DNA from: Achromobacter xylosoxidans
GTDB taxonomy: Bacteria; Pseudomonadota; Gammaproteobacteria; Burkholderiales; Burkholderiaceae_B
DNA: 64,000 bases
Direction: 5' to 3'
Assembly (NCBI RefSeq): GCF_014490035.1
Contig: NZ_CP061008.1
Location: forward strand, 5,394,001-5,458,000
The first letter of the stretch is position 1. The number at the start of each line of letters is the position of its first letter. Below, piece by piece: positions 34,076-42,427 of this stretch. The position numbers were made by a program, and so were the translations under genes. The notes below the pieces were generated by a model that had not been told where the DNA came from, did no database searches, and saw only the letters and a list, made by a program, of their open reading frames with translations.

Positions 34076-36216
34076 GCTGGCAACGTTGGGCCAACCAACT
34101 GCGCCAGGCCCCCGAACAGGCCGTGGCGGACTTGCTCCGGGGCGCGGCGGACGTCGCACCTTTCGAGCGACTGGAACCGTATGAATTTCTACTCGCCGTG
34201 TTGCCGCGGACTAGCCGACTCGCATCGCGCGCCCTGCACGGCGAGCCGGCCTCACCTCCGCCAGGATTTGACCAAAACGCTGATCTGCCGTCCCTAGTGG
34301 ATGCCGGTTTGTCGGCTTGGCTGCTCGCCAAGCGCCAAGCCGCCCCACCGCCCGCGAGAAAGCTCGGCGCCTACACCGCACAGGTGTGCGAAGCCATGCA
34401 GTGGCCGTTGTACTTCACCTTGCCGCAAACCCGCGCCGCCTTGCGGGCCGAGCGCGCGCACTGGCTTCAATGGCTCGGCTCGCTCACCCTCTCGGCTTAC
34501 CGCGATCCGGAGTACGACTACTGGCAGGTGCTGGCCGCGCACCAAAACGACGATGGATTGCAGTTCTTCTGGCAGACCTTCGTGCTGGAAGCGGGATGCC
34601 TGCGCTCGCGGCGCTTCCTCAACCTGGGCCTGCTCGCTCTGGCCCGCCTACCCCTGTTGGAGGAGGACGGGCTACGTAATCTGCGCCTGCAAGCGCAGTC
34701 CCTCATCAACCGCTACCAACGCCGCAAGGGCTTGGGCACGGCAGCCCTGGAAGAACTGGCGGACAGCTTGTCCGGCGTGATGGCGCGCAATCTCAGCATG
34801 GGTACCGACAACTACCGGGCCTTCCTCACCAATTTGCTTTCACCGCTGAGTGACGACAAGACCGCGTCTGTGCTGAGCTTGCTTGGGCTGGCCCAGGCGA
34901 CGCGGCCGTATGGCGCTTCAACAGCACATTCTGTTCATAAGATCGAGCCGCCGGGGAAAACCGAAGAGACCGACGCCGCAGTTCAGGCCGTGCGCGGGTC
35001 AGGCAGCCTGGCGCAGGCCTGGCAGCCTATCCATCGCCTGCTGATTGCCCACGAGGAGTATTTGCGTAAGACCGGCGACGCCTACTACTTCGTGCGCAAT
35101 CTGGACCGATGCGCCCGCGCGCTGTGCGAGAACTTCGCCCTCCGTGATCCGGAAATCCAGGGCCGCCTGTTCCAGTGGGTACACCTAGCCCTGCGTCTGG
35201 ACGCGGAGGATCCTAGGCTGTGGATGTTGTGGGAATTGGCCTTACGCAAAGCCGGCCAGCCGCAGCGCGCCCAGTGGGTGCTGTGGGAGATGACCCGGCG
35301 TTTCCCTGATCACCTACCTTGCCGTGTGGAACTGGCGCGTCTGTTGGCTGAGTCCCAGGCCCCTGACGAGCAGCCCCTGGTCCAGCGTCTGCTGGGGCAA
35401 GTGTTATCGATAGACCCCAACCATCTACACGCCCATTCCACCCTGGCGCAATTGGCTATCCGCCGCGAAGACTGGGATCGGGCTATGAACCATGCCCGGC
35501 AGGGTTTACGGATTGATCCCAGCAATGAGCCTTGCGCCGTCCTGCTGGCCAAAGCCTATTCCCGGCGCAACGGGCCGAGCGACTTGCAGACGGCCATCGA
35601 GGATTTGCAGCGCTTCGTGACCCACTATCCCGGAAACACAAAGGCCGAAAATAACTTGCGTTTGTTGCGGCGGCAGCACGTGCAGGGGCAACCGCTCGGC
35701 CATCAGGACGACGACCAAATGGCAAACGTTGTCACCGTCGCTGAGCCCGAAACCGATCCCGCCTGGCGCGCTTTTGCCGACTCGGTGCATTCCTGGACGG
35801 CGTCCCCCAACGCGGCTTATTCGGCCGCCGCTTCCGCCGATGCGGATCGGGTGTTGCCACTGCCGCGGGCCCTCCGGCAAGCAGTGACCCTGTCCCAGTG
35901 GGATGCCGACGTGCTCGACCGTTACGACGCTGCTACCCAGCAGGAATTTCCGCTGGAGACCCGGCTGTGGCGTTATTTGCAGGCCTTGCAGTCTGGCTCG
36001 TCAGGCGAGGCCGAGCACGCCAGGCAGGCCGTGAAGACTTGGCTGGAGGGCGAAAAACGCGACCCAAACCGACACAACCCGTCGTGGGTGCCATATTTGG
36101 AGAAGCAATGGGAGGCTATGAATGCGTCTACGTCGGCTGGGGTGACTGACGGCGCAGAATGGCTCAAAGACTTGCTGGATCGCTATCAGCCCCTGCCCGC
36201 ACCTTTGTTCTCGTAA
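34072..36216 (+). CDS. TPR-repeat protein of unknown function
   Basis: This is a 714-residue cytosolic protein, mostly helical. Residues about 400-560 carry tetratricopeptide-like repeats, for example LWMLWELALRKAGQPQRAQWVLWEMTRRFPDHLPCRVELARLLAE and HAHSTLAQLAIRREDWDRAMNHARQGLRIDPSNEP. The N-terminal 300 residues show no domain I recognise. TPRs usually form a scaffold for partner proteins, and the translationally coupled upstream gene is the obvious partner. Together with the island setting this suggests a two-protein defence or stress module; that is inference. Confidence 0.75.
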   Translation: MSWQRWANQLRQAPEQAVADLLRGAADVAPFERLEPYEFLLAVLPRTSRLASRALHGEPASPPPGFDQNADLPSLVDAGLSAWLLAKRQAAPPPARKLGAYTAQVCEAMQWPLYFTLPQTRAALRAERAHWLQWLGSLTLSAYRDPEYDYWQVLAAHQNDDGLQFFWQTFVLEAGCLRSRRFLNLGLLALARLPLLEEDGLRNLRLQAQSLINRYQRRKGLGTAALEELADSLSGVMARNLSMGTDNYRAFLTNLLSPLSDDKTASVLSLLGLAQATRPYGASTAHSVHKIEPPGKTEETDAAVQAVRGSGSLAQAWQPIHRLLIAHEEYLRKTGDAYYFVRNLDRCARALCENFALRDPEIQGRLFQWVHLALRLDAEDPRLWMLWELALRKAGQPQRAQWVLWEMTRRFPDHLPCRVELARLLAESQAPDEQPLVQRLLGQVLSIDPNHLHAHSTLAQLAIRREDWDRAMNHARQGLRIDPSNEPCAVLLAKAYSRRNGPSDLQTAIEDLQRFVTHYPGNTKAENNLRLLRRQHVQGQPLGHQDDDQMANVVTVAEPETDPAWRAFADSVHSWTASPNAAYSAAASADADRVLPLPRALRQAVTLSQWDADVLDRYDAATQQEFPLETRLWRYLQALQSGSSGEAEHARQAVKTWLEGEKRDPNRHNPSWVPYLEKQWEAMNASTSAGVTDGAEWLKDLLDRYQPLPAPLFS

Positions 36217-36723
36217 AGTGTTTGGATTCAGGGTGCACATAGGTTCAGGGTGCACATAGGTTATGCGGCCTCTTTCGGCAATGGACGCAATGAGGTGGCT
36301 ACCGTCCTTGGCGCCCAAGGAGGCTGCAATTCAGGGATCTCCGGTTTAGGGCGGATTCTACGGCCGTTAGTCCGAGCCGCCGCCGGTGAGCCGCCAACTT
36401 GGAGGACGGGTTCGCTCTGTTACCTGGCGTTGAAGCCCTGACGGCCTGAAGGGCAGCAACGGGTCGAAAGCGGAGATAGTGAACACAGGTTGTGTCCCGC
36501 CCCAAAAAAACCCACCGGCGCGATTTGGTATCAAGTAGTGAAAACACACCATTATCGCTAGTCAGCCGTGAACGCCAATCGACTGCTTTTCGGCCAGAAG
36601 CAGTCGTTGAAAGCCTTCGCTCAGGCTACGGCAACACTCAATGAGTGCATTACGCCTCGCCGAGTGCCCGCATTGCAATGAGATCGTGGGCGGCTTGCTT
36701 TCAGCACACTTCCGACCGGTGCT
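36217..36723. other. Convergent intergenic region with short repeats
   Basis: About 507 bp lie between the TPR gene and the kinase gene, which converge. The region holds a perfect 17-bp tandem duplication (36227-36260) and a 9-bp-stem hairpin CGACTGCTT...AAGCAGTCG (36580-36606). The hairpin has no T-run. No gene is supported. It looks like a scar of past rearrangement between two cargo modules. Confidence 0.5.
36227..36260. repeat. 17-bp perfect tandem duplication
   Basis: TTCAGGGTGCACATAGG occurs twice, back to back, 11 bp after the TPR stop codon. A third TTCAGGG lies near 36332. Confidence 0.8.
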
Positions 36724-37296
36724 CTACTTGATCTCGTTGGCGATTGAATCAATCAGCGCCAACGCCTGTGCCATGTCATCGTCACTGAGAGGATTCAATG
36801 GCTGCACCCCAAGCTTGGAAAGGGCAGCGCCTATGTGGGAGTCCACATCCTTACGATAAGCCAAGTCTGGGTCCCGATCCGGACCAAGCGGTATGCTCTC
36901 ATTGAGGACTGTCTTGAACAGCAGATCGTATCGGGGGGCGTGAAGCTTGGCCAAGGCATACAGATAGTCCCGATCCTCCGGAGGAACGTTCCGACCTGTC
37001 ACTGCAAGGGCCGCTTCAAGATAGCCGATGGCGTCGGAGACCGGACGATCGACGATCACCAGATCAGCAGATAGACCCTCATATTGTTCCTCACGGATCA
37101 CAGTAGACATAATCCACAGAGTGCTACTGAAGGTGTGATCCCTGAGAATGGGAAAGCCAGCCTCAGCGCATTCGGAGGCATTGTCCTTTACCTTACCAAC
37201 GCGAAGTCCTCGCTTTTCTGCAATGTCGGTAAGGTTGTCGACAAAGGTCGACTTTCCTGTCGAGTGTGTACCGGTAAACGCGATGAACTTCGGCAT
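36724..37296 (-). CDS. P-loop nucleoside/nucleotide kinase-like protein (AAA_28 type)
   Basis: This 190-residue protein has Walker A GTHSTGKST (9-17) directly at the N-terminus, TLWIMSTVIREEQYE, and a hydrophobic strand ending in DRP (DLVIVDRPVSDAIGYLEA). The latter resembles the DRx motif of thymidylate and nicotinamide nucleotide kinases. It has no membrane segment. It is the third gene of the radical SAM-exonuclease-kinase operon; its start shares one base with the exonuclease stop. Its substrate could be the nucleotide product or substrate of its partners. Confidence 0.8.
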   Translation of the reverse strand: MPKFIAFTGTHSTGKSTFVDNLTDIAEKRGLRVGKVKDNASECAEAGFPILRDHTFSSTLWIMSTVIREEQYEGLSADLVIVDRPVSDAIGYLEAALAVTGRNVPPEDRDYLYALAKLHAPRYDLLFKTVLNESIPLGPDRDPDLAYRKDVDSHIGAALSKLGVQPLNPLSDDDMAQALALIDSIANEIK

Positions 37297-37901
37297 CAGA
37301 ACAGGCTTCCTTGTTGGGATTTGAGATAGGTGTCTTCGCTAGCCCGTGCAATCTTCGCGAGCGTCAGGAAGGTGAGGTCGACTTTTTCCTCAAGCATCGA
37401 GGCAAGCCGAATGAACAGATGGGCTGTAACTAATGCATCGCCAGCAGCCCTATGCTGGGTCCAGTTTGCGTTGTCCGGGAGCAGATCAGCTACCAGTGTC
37501 CGTAGTGAATACTCATTCCTGCCTGGAAGGACATGCTTGGCCAGTGTCCTGGTGTCGATGAGCGCCAATGGCTGCCAGTCCGGCTCAGTATGGACAATGA
37601 CGCGGGCATCCACACCCACGTTATGACCAACAACGACGCGGCCTTCCATTTCCGCCAGGATCTCGCCCGCGTTTGCACTCCAGGGCTGGAAGGCAGCAGC
37701 CATCTCGTTGGTGATACCGTGGATATCGATGACTCGATCAGTAATCGGCCGTGGAGGACGAACGCCCCAAGACTTGACTGGTTGCACCTGCTGATCAATG
37801 ATTTGAATTGTCGCAATTTCGATCAGATCATGCGGCTCTTGCCCGTTGCCCTCAACGTCGATCACTACGTAAGGGCATTGGCTCCAGTTTAGATTATTCA
37901 T
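37296..37901 (-). CDS. DEDDh-family 3'-5' exonuclease
   Basis: This is a 201-residue DnaQ-fold nuclease with all five catalytic residues visible: Asp15 and Glu17 in VIDVEGNG, Asp98 in VVGHNVGVDARV, and His150/Asp155 in HRAAGDALVTAH. Such enzymes trim DNA or RNA 3' ends or degrade short oligonucleotides. There is no polymerase or extra domain. It overlaps the radical SAM gene by 4 bp and the kinase gene by 1 bp, so all three should be made in fixed ratio. The target is unknown. Confidence 0.9.
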   Translation of the reverse strand: MNNLNWSQCPYVVIDVEGNGQEPHDLIEIATIQIIDQQVQPVKSWGVRPPRPITDRVIDIHGITNEMAAAFQPWSANAGEILAEMEGRVVVGHNVGVDARVIVHTEPDWQPLALIDTRTLAKHVLPGRNEYSLRTLVADLLPDNANWTQHRAAGDALVTAHLFIRLASMLEEKVDLTFLTLAKIARASEDTYLKSQQGSLF

Positions 37902-39271
37902 GTGGTCTGCACGATAATAGGAATAGGGCGTCGCTTCCCGGGCGCGGGTGGGGAGTACTGGTCGCGCTCAGCGCGACGGATCAAGCTCAGAAGCTCGTCT
38001 CGCCGAGTTTGAGCCAGACTTTCCATCAACGGGCGCATCATGTCAGCCTTCAGCTCTGCCGCAAGGTCTGTCAGGCGTTCCACCCGAGATGCCATCACGG
38101 CAGCGTTCACTTGATGCTCCATAGAGTAGGCAGGTGTCCCGGGTCTTGCGGAGAATGGGATGGCGACGTTGATATGGAAATCCAGTCTGCGAGCCAGCTC
38201 AACGGTTTGCCGAAAGTCGTCCTCGGATTCGTCGGGGAACCCTACAAGCCAGTTCCCATAGAGCACAGAGGGGGTGCTATTACGGAACTGCCACAGTGCC
38301 TGAGCAACCTTTTGGATGTCGTAGCCCCGGTGCATTGCCTTGAGGACGCGCGAGGATCCGCTCTGTAGGGAGATGTACAGTAGTTGTAAGCGACCAGCTT
38401 GGCCCCAGGCTAGGATGTCCTCAAAGTTTTTGAGAAAGGGCTTTGGTTCGATGTACCGAATCGAAAGCTTCACCGCCGGTGAGATGTCCAGTATGGACTT
38501 CACCATGTCCGCAAAGCGCGGGCCGTTTGACCCAACACCGTAGTTTCCAACTTCATCCCCGATCAGGACCAAGTGGGTGATTCCCCGGCTCACCGCAGCC
38601 TTGGCTTTGGCCAGCACGTCGATGAGCGGCACTGACGTGTACTCACCACGTCCCTGGGGAATATTGCAGAAGCTGCATTGATAAAGGCAACTACGAGTGA
38701 CAGTAATCATCTCGCATGGGTCGTACTCATCGTAGAACACGAATCCTTTGGTGGTCTGTTGGTAAGCCCGAACCAGCTTGGTGCCGTGCCGCCTATCTTC
38801 TTCTTCCAGCTCGGCCACCACCATTGACTTAGCCGGTCCAACCCGGTTGCGCAGATTATGAAGACCTTCGGATGAGGTCGACTCGAAGTTATAGCCCGCA
38901 CCCTGTGAGTTGCGTCGGTCAACCTCTGAGAAGGGCAGACTGGTGCTTTCCTTCAGAACATCAGATATAGGCAGGATTGCAAGCCGGTCATCGCCCAAGC
39001 TATTGCGCACCTTCTCCGAACTGGTATTCGCAATACAGCCTGTTACGACGACCCGCGCGTTAGGCGCCCGGGATATGGCCTCGCCAACCTGACCGATGGC
39101 GTCATCGACCCAATGTTCGCGTACGGAACATCCTGAGAATACAATTTCATCGGCATCCTCGGGGCGGTCCACGATCGTTCCGCCGGCAATTTGGATACCT
39201 GCACGGAGCACATTCAGGTCGTAGCCTGCATTCAGGCAGGCGTTGTGTGCGAGAAACACCTTCTTGGTCAT
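37898..39271 (-). CDS. MiaB-like radical SAM methylthiotransferase homologue
   Basis: The 457-residue protein has an N-terminal domain with three Cys in the methylthiotransferase arrangement: Cys12 (NACLNAGYD), Cys48 (FSGCSVREHW) and Cys79 (VVTGCIANT). A radical SAM core follows with CLYQCSFC (195-202), then IPFSARPGTPAYSM, as in MiaB/RimO/MtaB. No C-terminal TRAM domain is seen. Two [4Fe-4S] clusters are expected. MiaB-type enzymes add methylthio groups to tRNA adenosine or a ribosomal protein residue. The divergent motifs and partners suggest another substrate. ATG 39286 is an alternative start. Confidence 0.85.
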   Translation of the reverse strand: MTKKVFLAHNACLNAGYDLNVLRAGIQIAGGTIVDRPEDADEIVFSGCSVREHWVDDAIGQVGEAISRAPNARVVVTGCIANTSSEKVRNSLGDDRLAILPISDVLKESTSLPFSEVDRRNSQGAGYNFESTSSEGLHNLRNRVGPAKSMVVAELEEEDRRHGTKLVRAYQQTTKGFVFYDEYDPCEMITVTRSCLYQCSFCNIPQGRGEYTSVPLIDVLAKAKAAVSRGITHLVLIGDEVGNYGVGSNGPRFADMVKSILDISPAVKLSIRYIEPKPFLKNFEDILAWGQAGRLQLLYISLQSGSSRVLKAMHRGYDIQKVAQALWQFRNSTPSVLYGNWLVGFPDESEDDFRQTVELARRLDFHINVAIPFSARPGTPAYSMEHQVNAAVMASRVERLTDLAAELKADMMRPLMESLAQTRRDELLSLIRRAERDQYSPPAPGKRRPIPIIVQTT

Positions 39272-39653
39272 GTGGCAATAGTCCATTACCTGATGGATTG
39301 GGCATATAAGTGCCCACGTGGCTCTAAAATCGTCAAAGGATGCAAAAAAACTACATCGATGACTCAATATCCGATTAGAGCATTCAATGCGAACTTGCGT
39401 GTCGAGATTATTTGTCTCGGCGGCGTGACTTTACCCGAAGTATTTTACCGCTGTGCAACCTCTTTGGCCTTGATGGCCGAGGCGACCCAACTGAGTTGGT
39501 CCTCCGCCGCACGGCTGTCCCCGCCCAGTTCGCCATAGCAAGTTGTCGCTAATGTCGAAGGGTCGACTTCAGATTGGTCTCATACTGGTTTTGCTACGTA
39601 CCTGACCTGCTCCCCGTGGTCAGTACGAAATCGATGTAGAGTCCGTTCACAAA
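39272..39653. other. Promoter region of the radical SAM operon, left IS flank
   Basis: About 380 bp with no supported gene. The promoter of the minus-strand operon should lie at about 39290-39420, an AT-richer stretch. The rest leads to the IS3 end. Confidence 0.4.
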
Positions 39654-39669
39654 TGACCCTAACCCCGAA

Positions 39670-40626
39670 TTAGTCCGGATCAGAAGTAGAGATTTCCGGC
39701 TCATTGAGGTTGGTACTTTGGCCGCTGGCCAAGTGCTGGCGCGCGTATTCAGCAGGTGCCTGCCACTTCAGCGCGGAGTGGGGGCGAACCTCGTTCTAGT
39801 ACGGCCGCCAGGCGTCGATTTTCTCCTTGACGTCGGCAAATGACAAGAACCAGTGGCTGTTCAGGCATTCCTGACGCAGGCGGCCATTGAAGGATTCGCA
39901 CTGCGCATTGTCCGTCGGCTTACCGGGCCGGCTGAAGTCAATTTCCACCCCATTTTCGTATGCCCATTTGTCCATGGCTTTGGAGATGAACTCGTTGCCG
40001 TTATCGGTTTTGATGACGCGCGGCAAGCCGCGCAGTGCGCATACGCGACCGAGCGTCGCCACCACATCGTCACCCCGCAGGTTTTGCCCAATGTCGATGG
40101 CCAGACACTCTCTGGTGCAATTATCGACCAGAGTCAACGCACGCCGGCGGCGACCAACGAACAATTGGTCCATGACGAAGTCCATGCTCCAGATGTCATT
40201 GATGGCTTGCGCGACCGCTTTGGGTTGGCGACGTTGCGCCGACTTATTGCGCTTGCGGCGCTTGTGCCGCAACGACAAGCCTTGTTCTCGATACAAACGG
40301 TAGACCCGTTTGTGATTGTCTCGATAGCCTTCGCGGCGCAGCATCACGTGTACACGCCGGTATCCGTAGTGAACGCGCGTATGCGCTATCTCGTGGATTC
40401 GCATGACCAGCGCGCCACTGTCGCGCCGACACGATTCGTAGCGATACAACGACCGGGAGATCATGACCGCGGCGCACGCCTTGGTCACGCCGACGCCGTA
40501 GCGCTTCATCAGATCATCCACGAGTACGCGGCGCCGCGAAGGCTTCAGAGCTTTTTTGCCAGAACGTCCTGCAACATAGCCTTGTCCAGCGACAGGTCCG
40601 CGACCAGGCGCTTGAGTCGATTGCAT
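39670..40626 (-). pseudogene. IS3 transposase OrfB with in-frame TAG
   Basis: The frame holds the DDE integrase core: Asp in WSMDFV, Asp in KTDNGNEF and Glu in ESFNGRLRQE. It reads to DAWRPY and then hits TAG at 39796-39798. Beyond it the same frame continues NEVRPHSALKWQAPAEYARQ for about 40 codons to a stop at 39670. IS3 transposases normally have Tyr-Asn at this spot, so a TAC-to-TAG change is the simplest explanation. The catalytic residues are intact but the conserved C-terminus is lost. Confidence 0.85.
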
Positions 40627-40811
40627 TCCTCTTCAAGCTGGCGAAGTCGTCGCAGCTCCGAGGGACCGAGCCCGCCGAATTTCTTCTTCCAGTTGTAGAA
40701 GGTGACTTCGCTCACGCCCATCTTGCGGCAGACCTCGGGTACGGGCGTTCCCAGTTCGGCCTGCTTCAGCGCAAGGGCGATTTGCTCTTCGGTGTATTTC
40801 GATCTCTTCAC
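40545..40811 (-). CDS. IS3-family OrfA (helix-turn-helix)
   Basis: This is an 88-residue N-terminal transposase part, starting MKRSKYTEEQIALALKQAE, with HTH GTPVPEVCRKMGVSEVTFYNWKKKFGG and a C-terminal leucine-zipper-like RRLRQLEEECNRLKRLVADL. It ends LAKKL at the A6G slippery run, where a -1 frameshift would normally yield the OrfAB transposase that recognises the terminal repeats. Confidence 0.92.
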   Translation of the reverse strand: MKRSKYTEEQIALALKQAELGTPVPEVCRKMGVSEVTFYNWKKKFGGLGPSELRRLRQLEEECNRLKRLVADLSLDKAMLQDVLAKKL

Positions 40812-41033
40812 GGCATGGCTCCTATTCCATATGGTGAAGTCATGCCGGATTTCTCTAATTTAGATCGGTACTAGAAACTGGGTTAGGGTCACCCCGCCTG
40901 CAGCCCAATTCTCAGCACAAAAGCCAGATTGCCGGCGCCCGTCGCGTCGCTCGGCGCTATTTCCTCCACGCCAAAGTGGCTCAGCATGCGATCACTACAT
41001 GACATTCCGTCACGTCGAGGGCCGCTTTGGAAT

Positions 41034-41169
41034 GAGGCTGAGTGAAAAACGTGCTCCACGGGAAAGACGTCGGCAATCTCTTAGCTTGTTACAGGATCGA
41101 TTTTCGTGAATTAGGAAAGGGGTGTAGCTCTCGCGAAATCGCCAGTAAATCGCATTCTCACGCAGCCTC
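41034..41169 (+). repeat. MITE-like element, copy 1
   Basis: This 136-bp element begins GAGGCTGAGTGAAAAACG and ends with the inverted complement (CGCATTCTCACGCAGCCTC). Its core GATCGATTTTCGTGAATTAGG is shared with the copy at 42166-42299 in the opposite direction. There is no coding capacity. Confidence 0.7.
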
Positions 41170-41619
41170 GGTTGGGACGCGGGAAGCCGCTCCCCGTCCA
41201 ACGGCTACTCGATAGGACACTTGTTGACTCTGATGAATACGAGAATACCCAAGCCCATACTGGAGCTATGGAGGCGGGGGTATTCAGTGTTACCATTAGA
41301 AATACCCTCCCCTTGCGCAAGCATTCCATCTATTGCACATGGATTCGGCAGACGTTGTGCAGTGGTCTTAGAAAAATGCGATTGCCTTCGTGTCCTATGC
41401 ACCGTTGGGGGGGGGGAGGCGGCCATTGCTATCAGCAACGGACACTCAGCAATAAGGAAGATTCAATAGCGCCGCGCAGTGCGCCGCGAACGGTGCTTGA
41501 GTATTCACCTTTCATGCTCCCAATACCGGGTACATCAAGAACCGCCCTCTCGCCAAAAAACTTGAGCGCAGGGTATTAGCTAATAATTAGACGCCTACAA
41601 CCAATAATTAAGGACAAGC

Positions 41620-42096
41620 ATGAAACTGATACTTGACTCAAAACCCATGAGCAAATGGGACGCCAGATTTTGTGAATTGGCGGAATTTATTTCTGATTGG
41701 TCTAAGGATCCAAACGCAAAAGTGGGGGCTGTAATTTTCTCCAAAAGAGGGGGCGATGTTTCTGTTGGATATAACGGCTTTCCAATGGGTGTCGAAGACT
41801 CAGCAGAACGGCTGCAAGATCAAGAAATGAAGCTTGAGTTGGTAGTTCATGCAGAGCAGAACGCTCTAATCGCAGCAGGATCTCGTGCATCCGGCGCAAC
41901 TCTGTATGTCTGGGGAAAACCGGTATGCGCGCGCTGTGCAGGCTCCATAATACAGGCTGGTATCAAACGAGTAGTTGCACTCAATCCAGACTCAGTGCCT
42001 GTTGTTTCAAAATGGCACAAAACAGGGAAAATATCACATCAAATATTTCTAGAAGCCGGCGTTGAAGTGGACTTCTATTCTGTTCAAGAGAGCTAA
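41620..42096 (+). CDS. Deoxycytidylate deaminase-like protein
   Basis: This 158-residue cytidine/dCMP deaminase fold protein has the zinc site formed by VHAEQNAL (His-Ala-Glu) and GKPVCARCAG (Cys-x-x-Cys). NAKVGAVIFSKRG and VGYNGFP occur upstream, as in dCMP deaminases. It would convert dCMP to dUMP. AAGGA precedes the ATG. The gene is clearly AT-richer than its surroundings and lies alone between two inverted MITE-like repeats, so it arrived separately. Nucleotide deaminases are also phage-defence effectors, but no partner domain is fused here. Confidence 0.88.
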   Translation: MKLILDSKPMSKWDARFCELAEFISDWSKDPNAKVGAVIFSKRGGDVSVGYNGFPMGVEDSAERLQDQEMKLELVVHAEQNALIAAGSRASGATLYVWGKPVCARCAGSIIQAGIKRVVALNPDSVPVVSKWHKTGKISHQIFLEAGVEVDFYSVQES

Positions 42097-42165
42097 TTTC
42101 ACGCTAGGTCAATCCGCCTGTGGCGGTCGGGTTAGCTAGCTCGTGAGTAGCTGTCAATTTGGGGC

Positions 42166-42299
42166 GAGGCTGTGTGAAAACGCGACTTGCTGGCGATTTC
42201 CAAAGCCTCTCACCCTTTTCCTAATTCACGAAAATCGATCCAGTATCAAGCCGAGAGATTGCCGGCTTCTTTGACCAGCGCACGTTTTCAGACAGCCCC
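42166..42299 (-). repeat. MITE-like element, copy 2 (inverted)
   Basis: This 134-bp element starts GAGGCTGTGTGAAAACGCG and ends CACGTTTTCAGACAGCCCC. It is clearly related along its full length to copy 1 at 41034-41169, in reverse orientation. The pair encloses the dCMP deaminase gene. Confidence 0.7.
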
Positions 42300-42427
42300 G
42301 CTCGAAACCGGACGACTGCACCCGCCCCCGTCTCGCATTTACCCGTTACGATCTACACAGAATCGTCCCTATCGCAGGACCATCAGTTATCTCTCAGAGC
42401 TGCCTCAAGTCGCGACGCGTACCTTTT

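Larger units (their letters stand above)
39654..40891 (-). mobile_element. IS3-family insertion sequence (IS407-like group)
   Basis: The element is 1,238 bp with terminal inverted repeats starting TGACCCTAACCC at both ends (39654 and complement ending 40891). It carries orfA and orfB in the usual overlapping arrangement with an A6G slippery run (40551-40557). No target duplication is visible: flanks are ...CACAAA and CCCCGC.... That suggests later rearrangement or recombination. The transposase has a nonsense codon, so the copy may be immobile. Confidence 0.88.
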
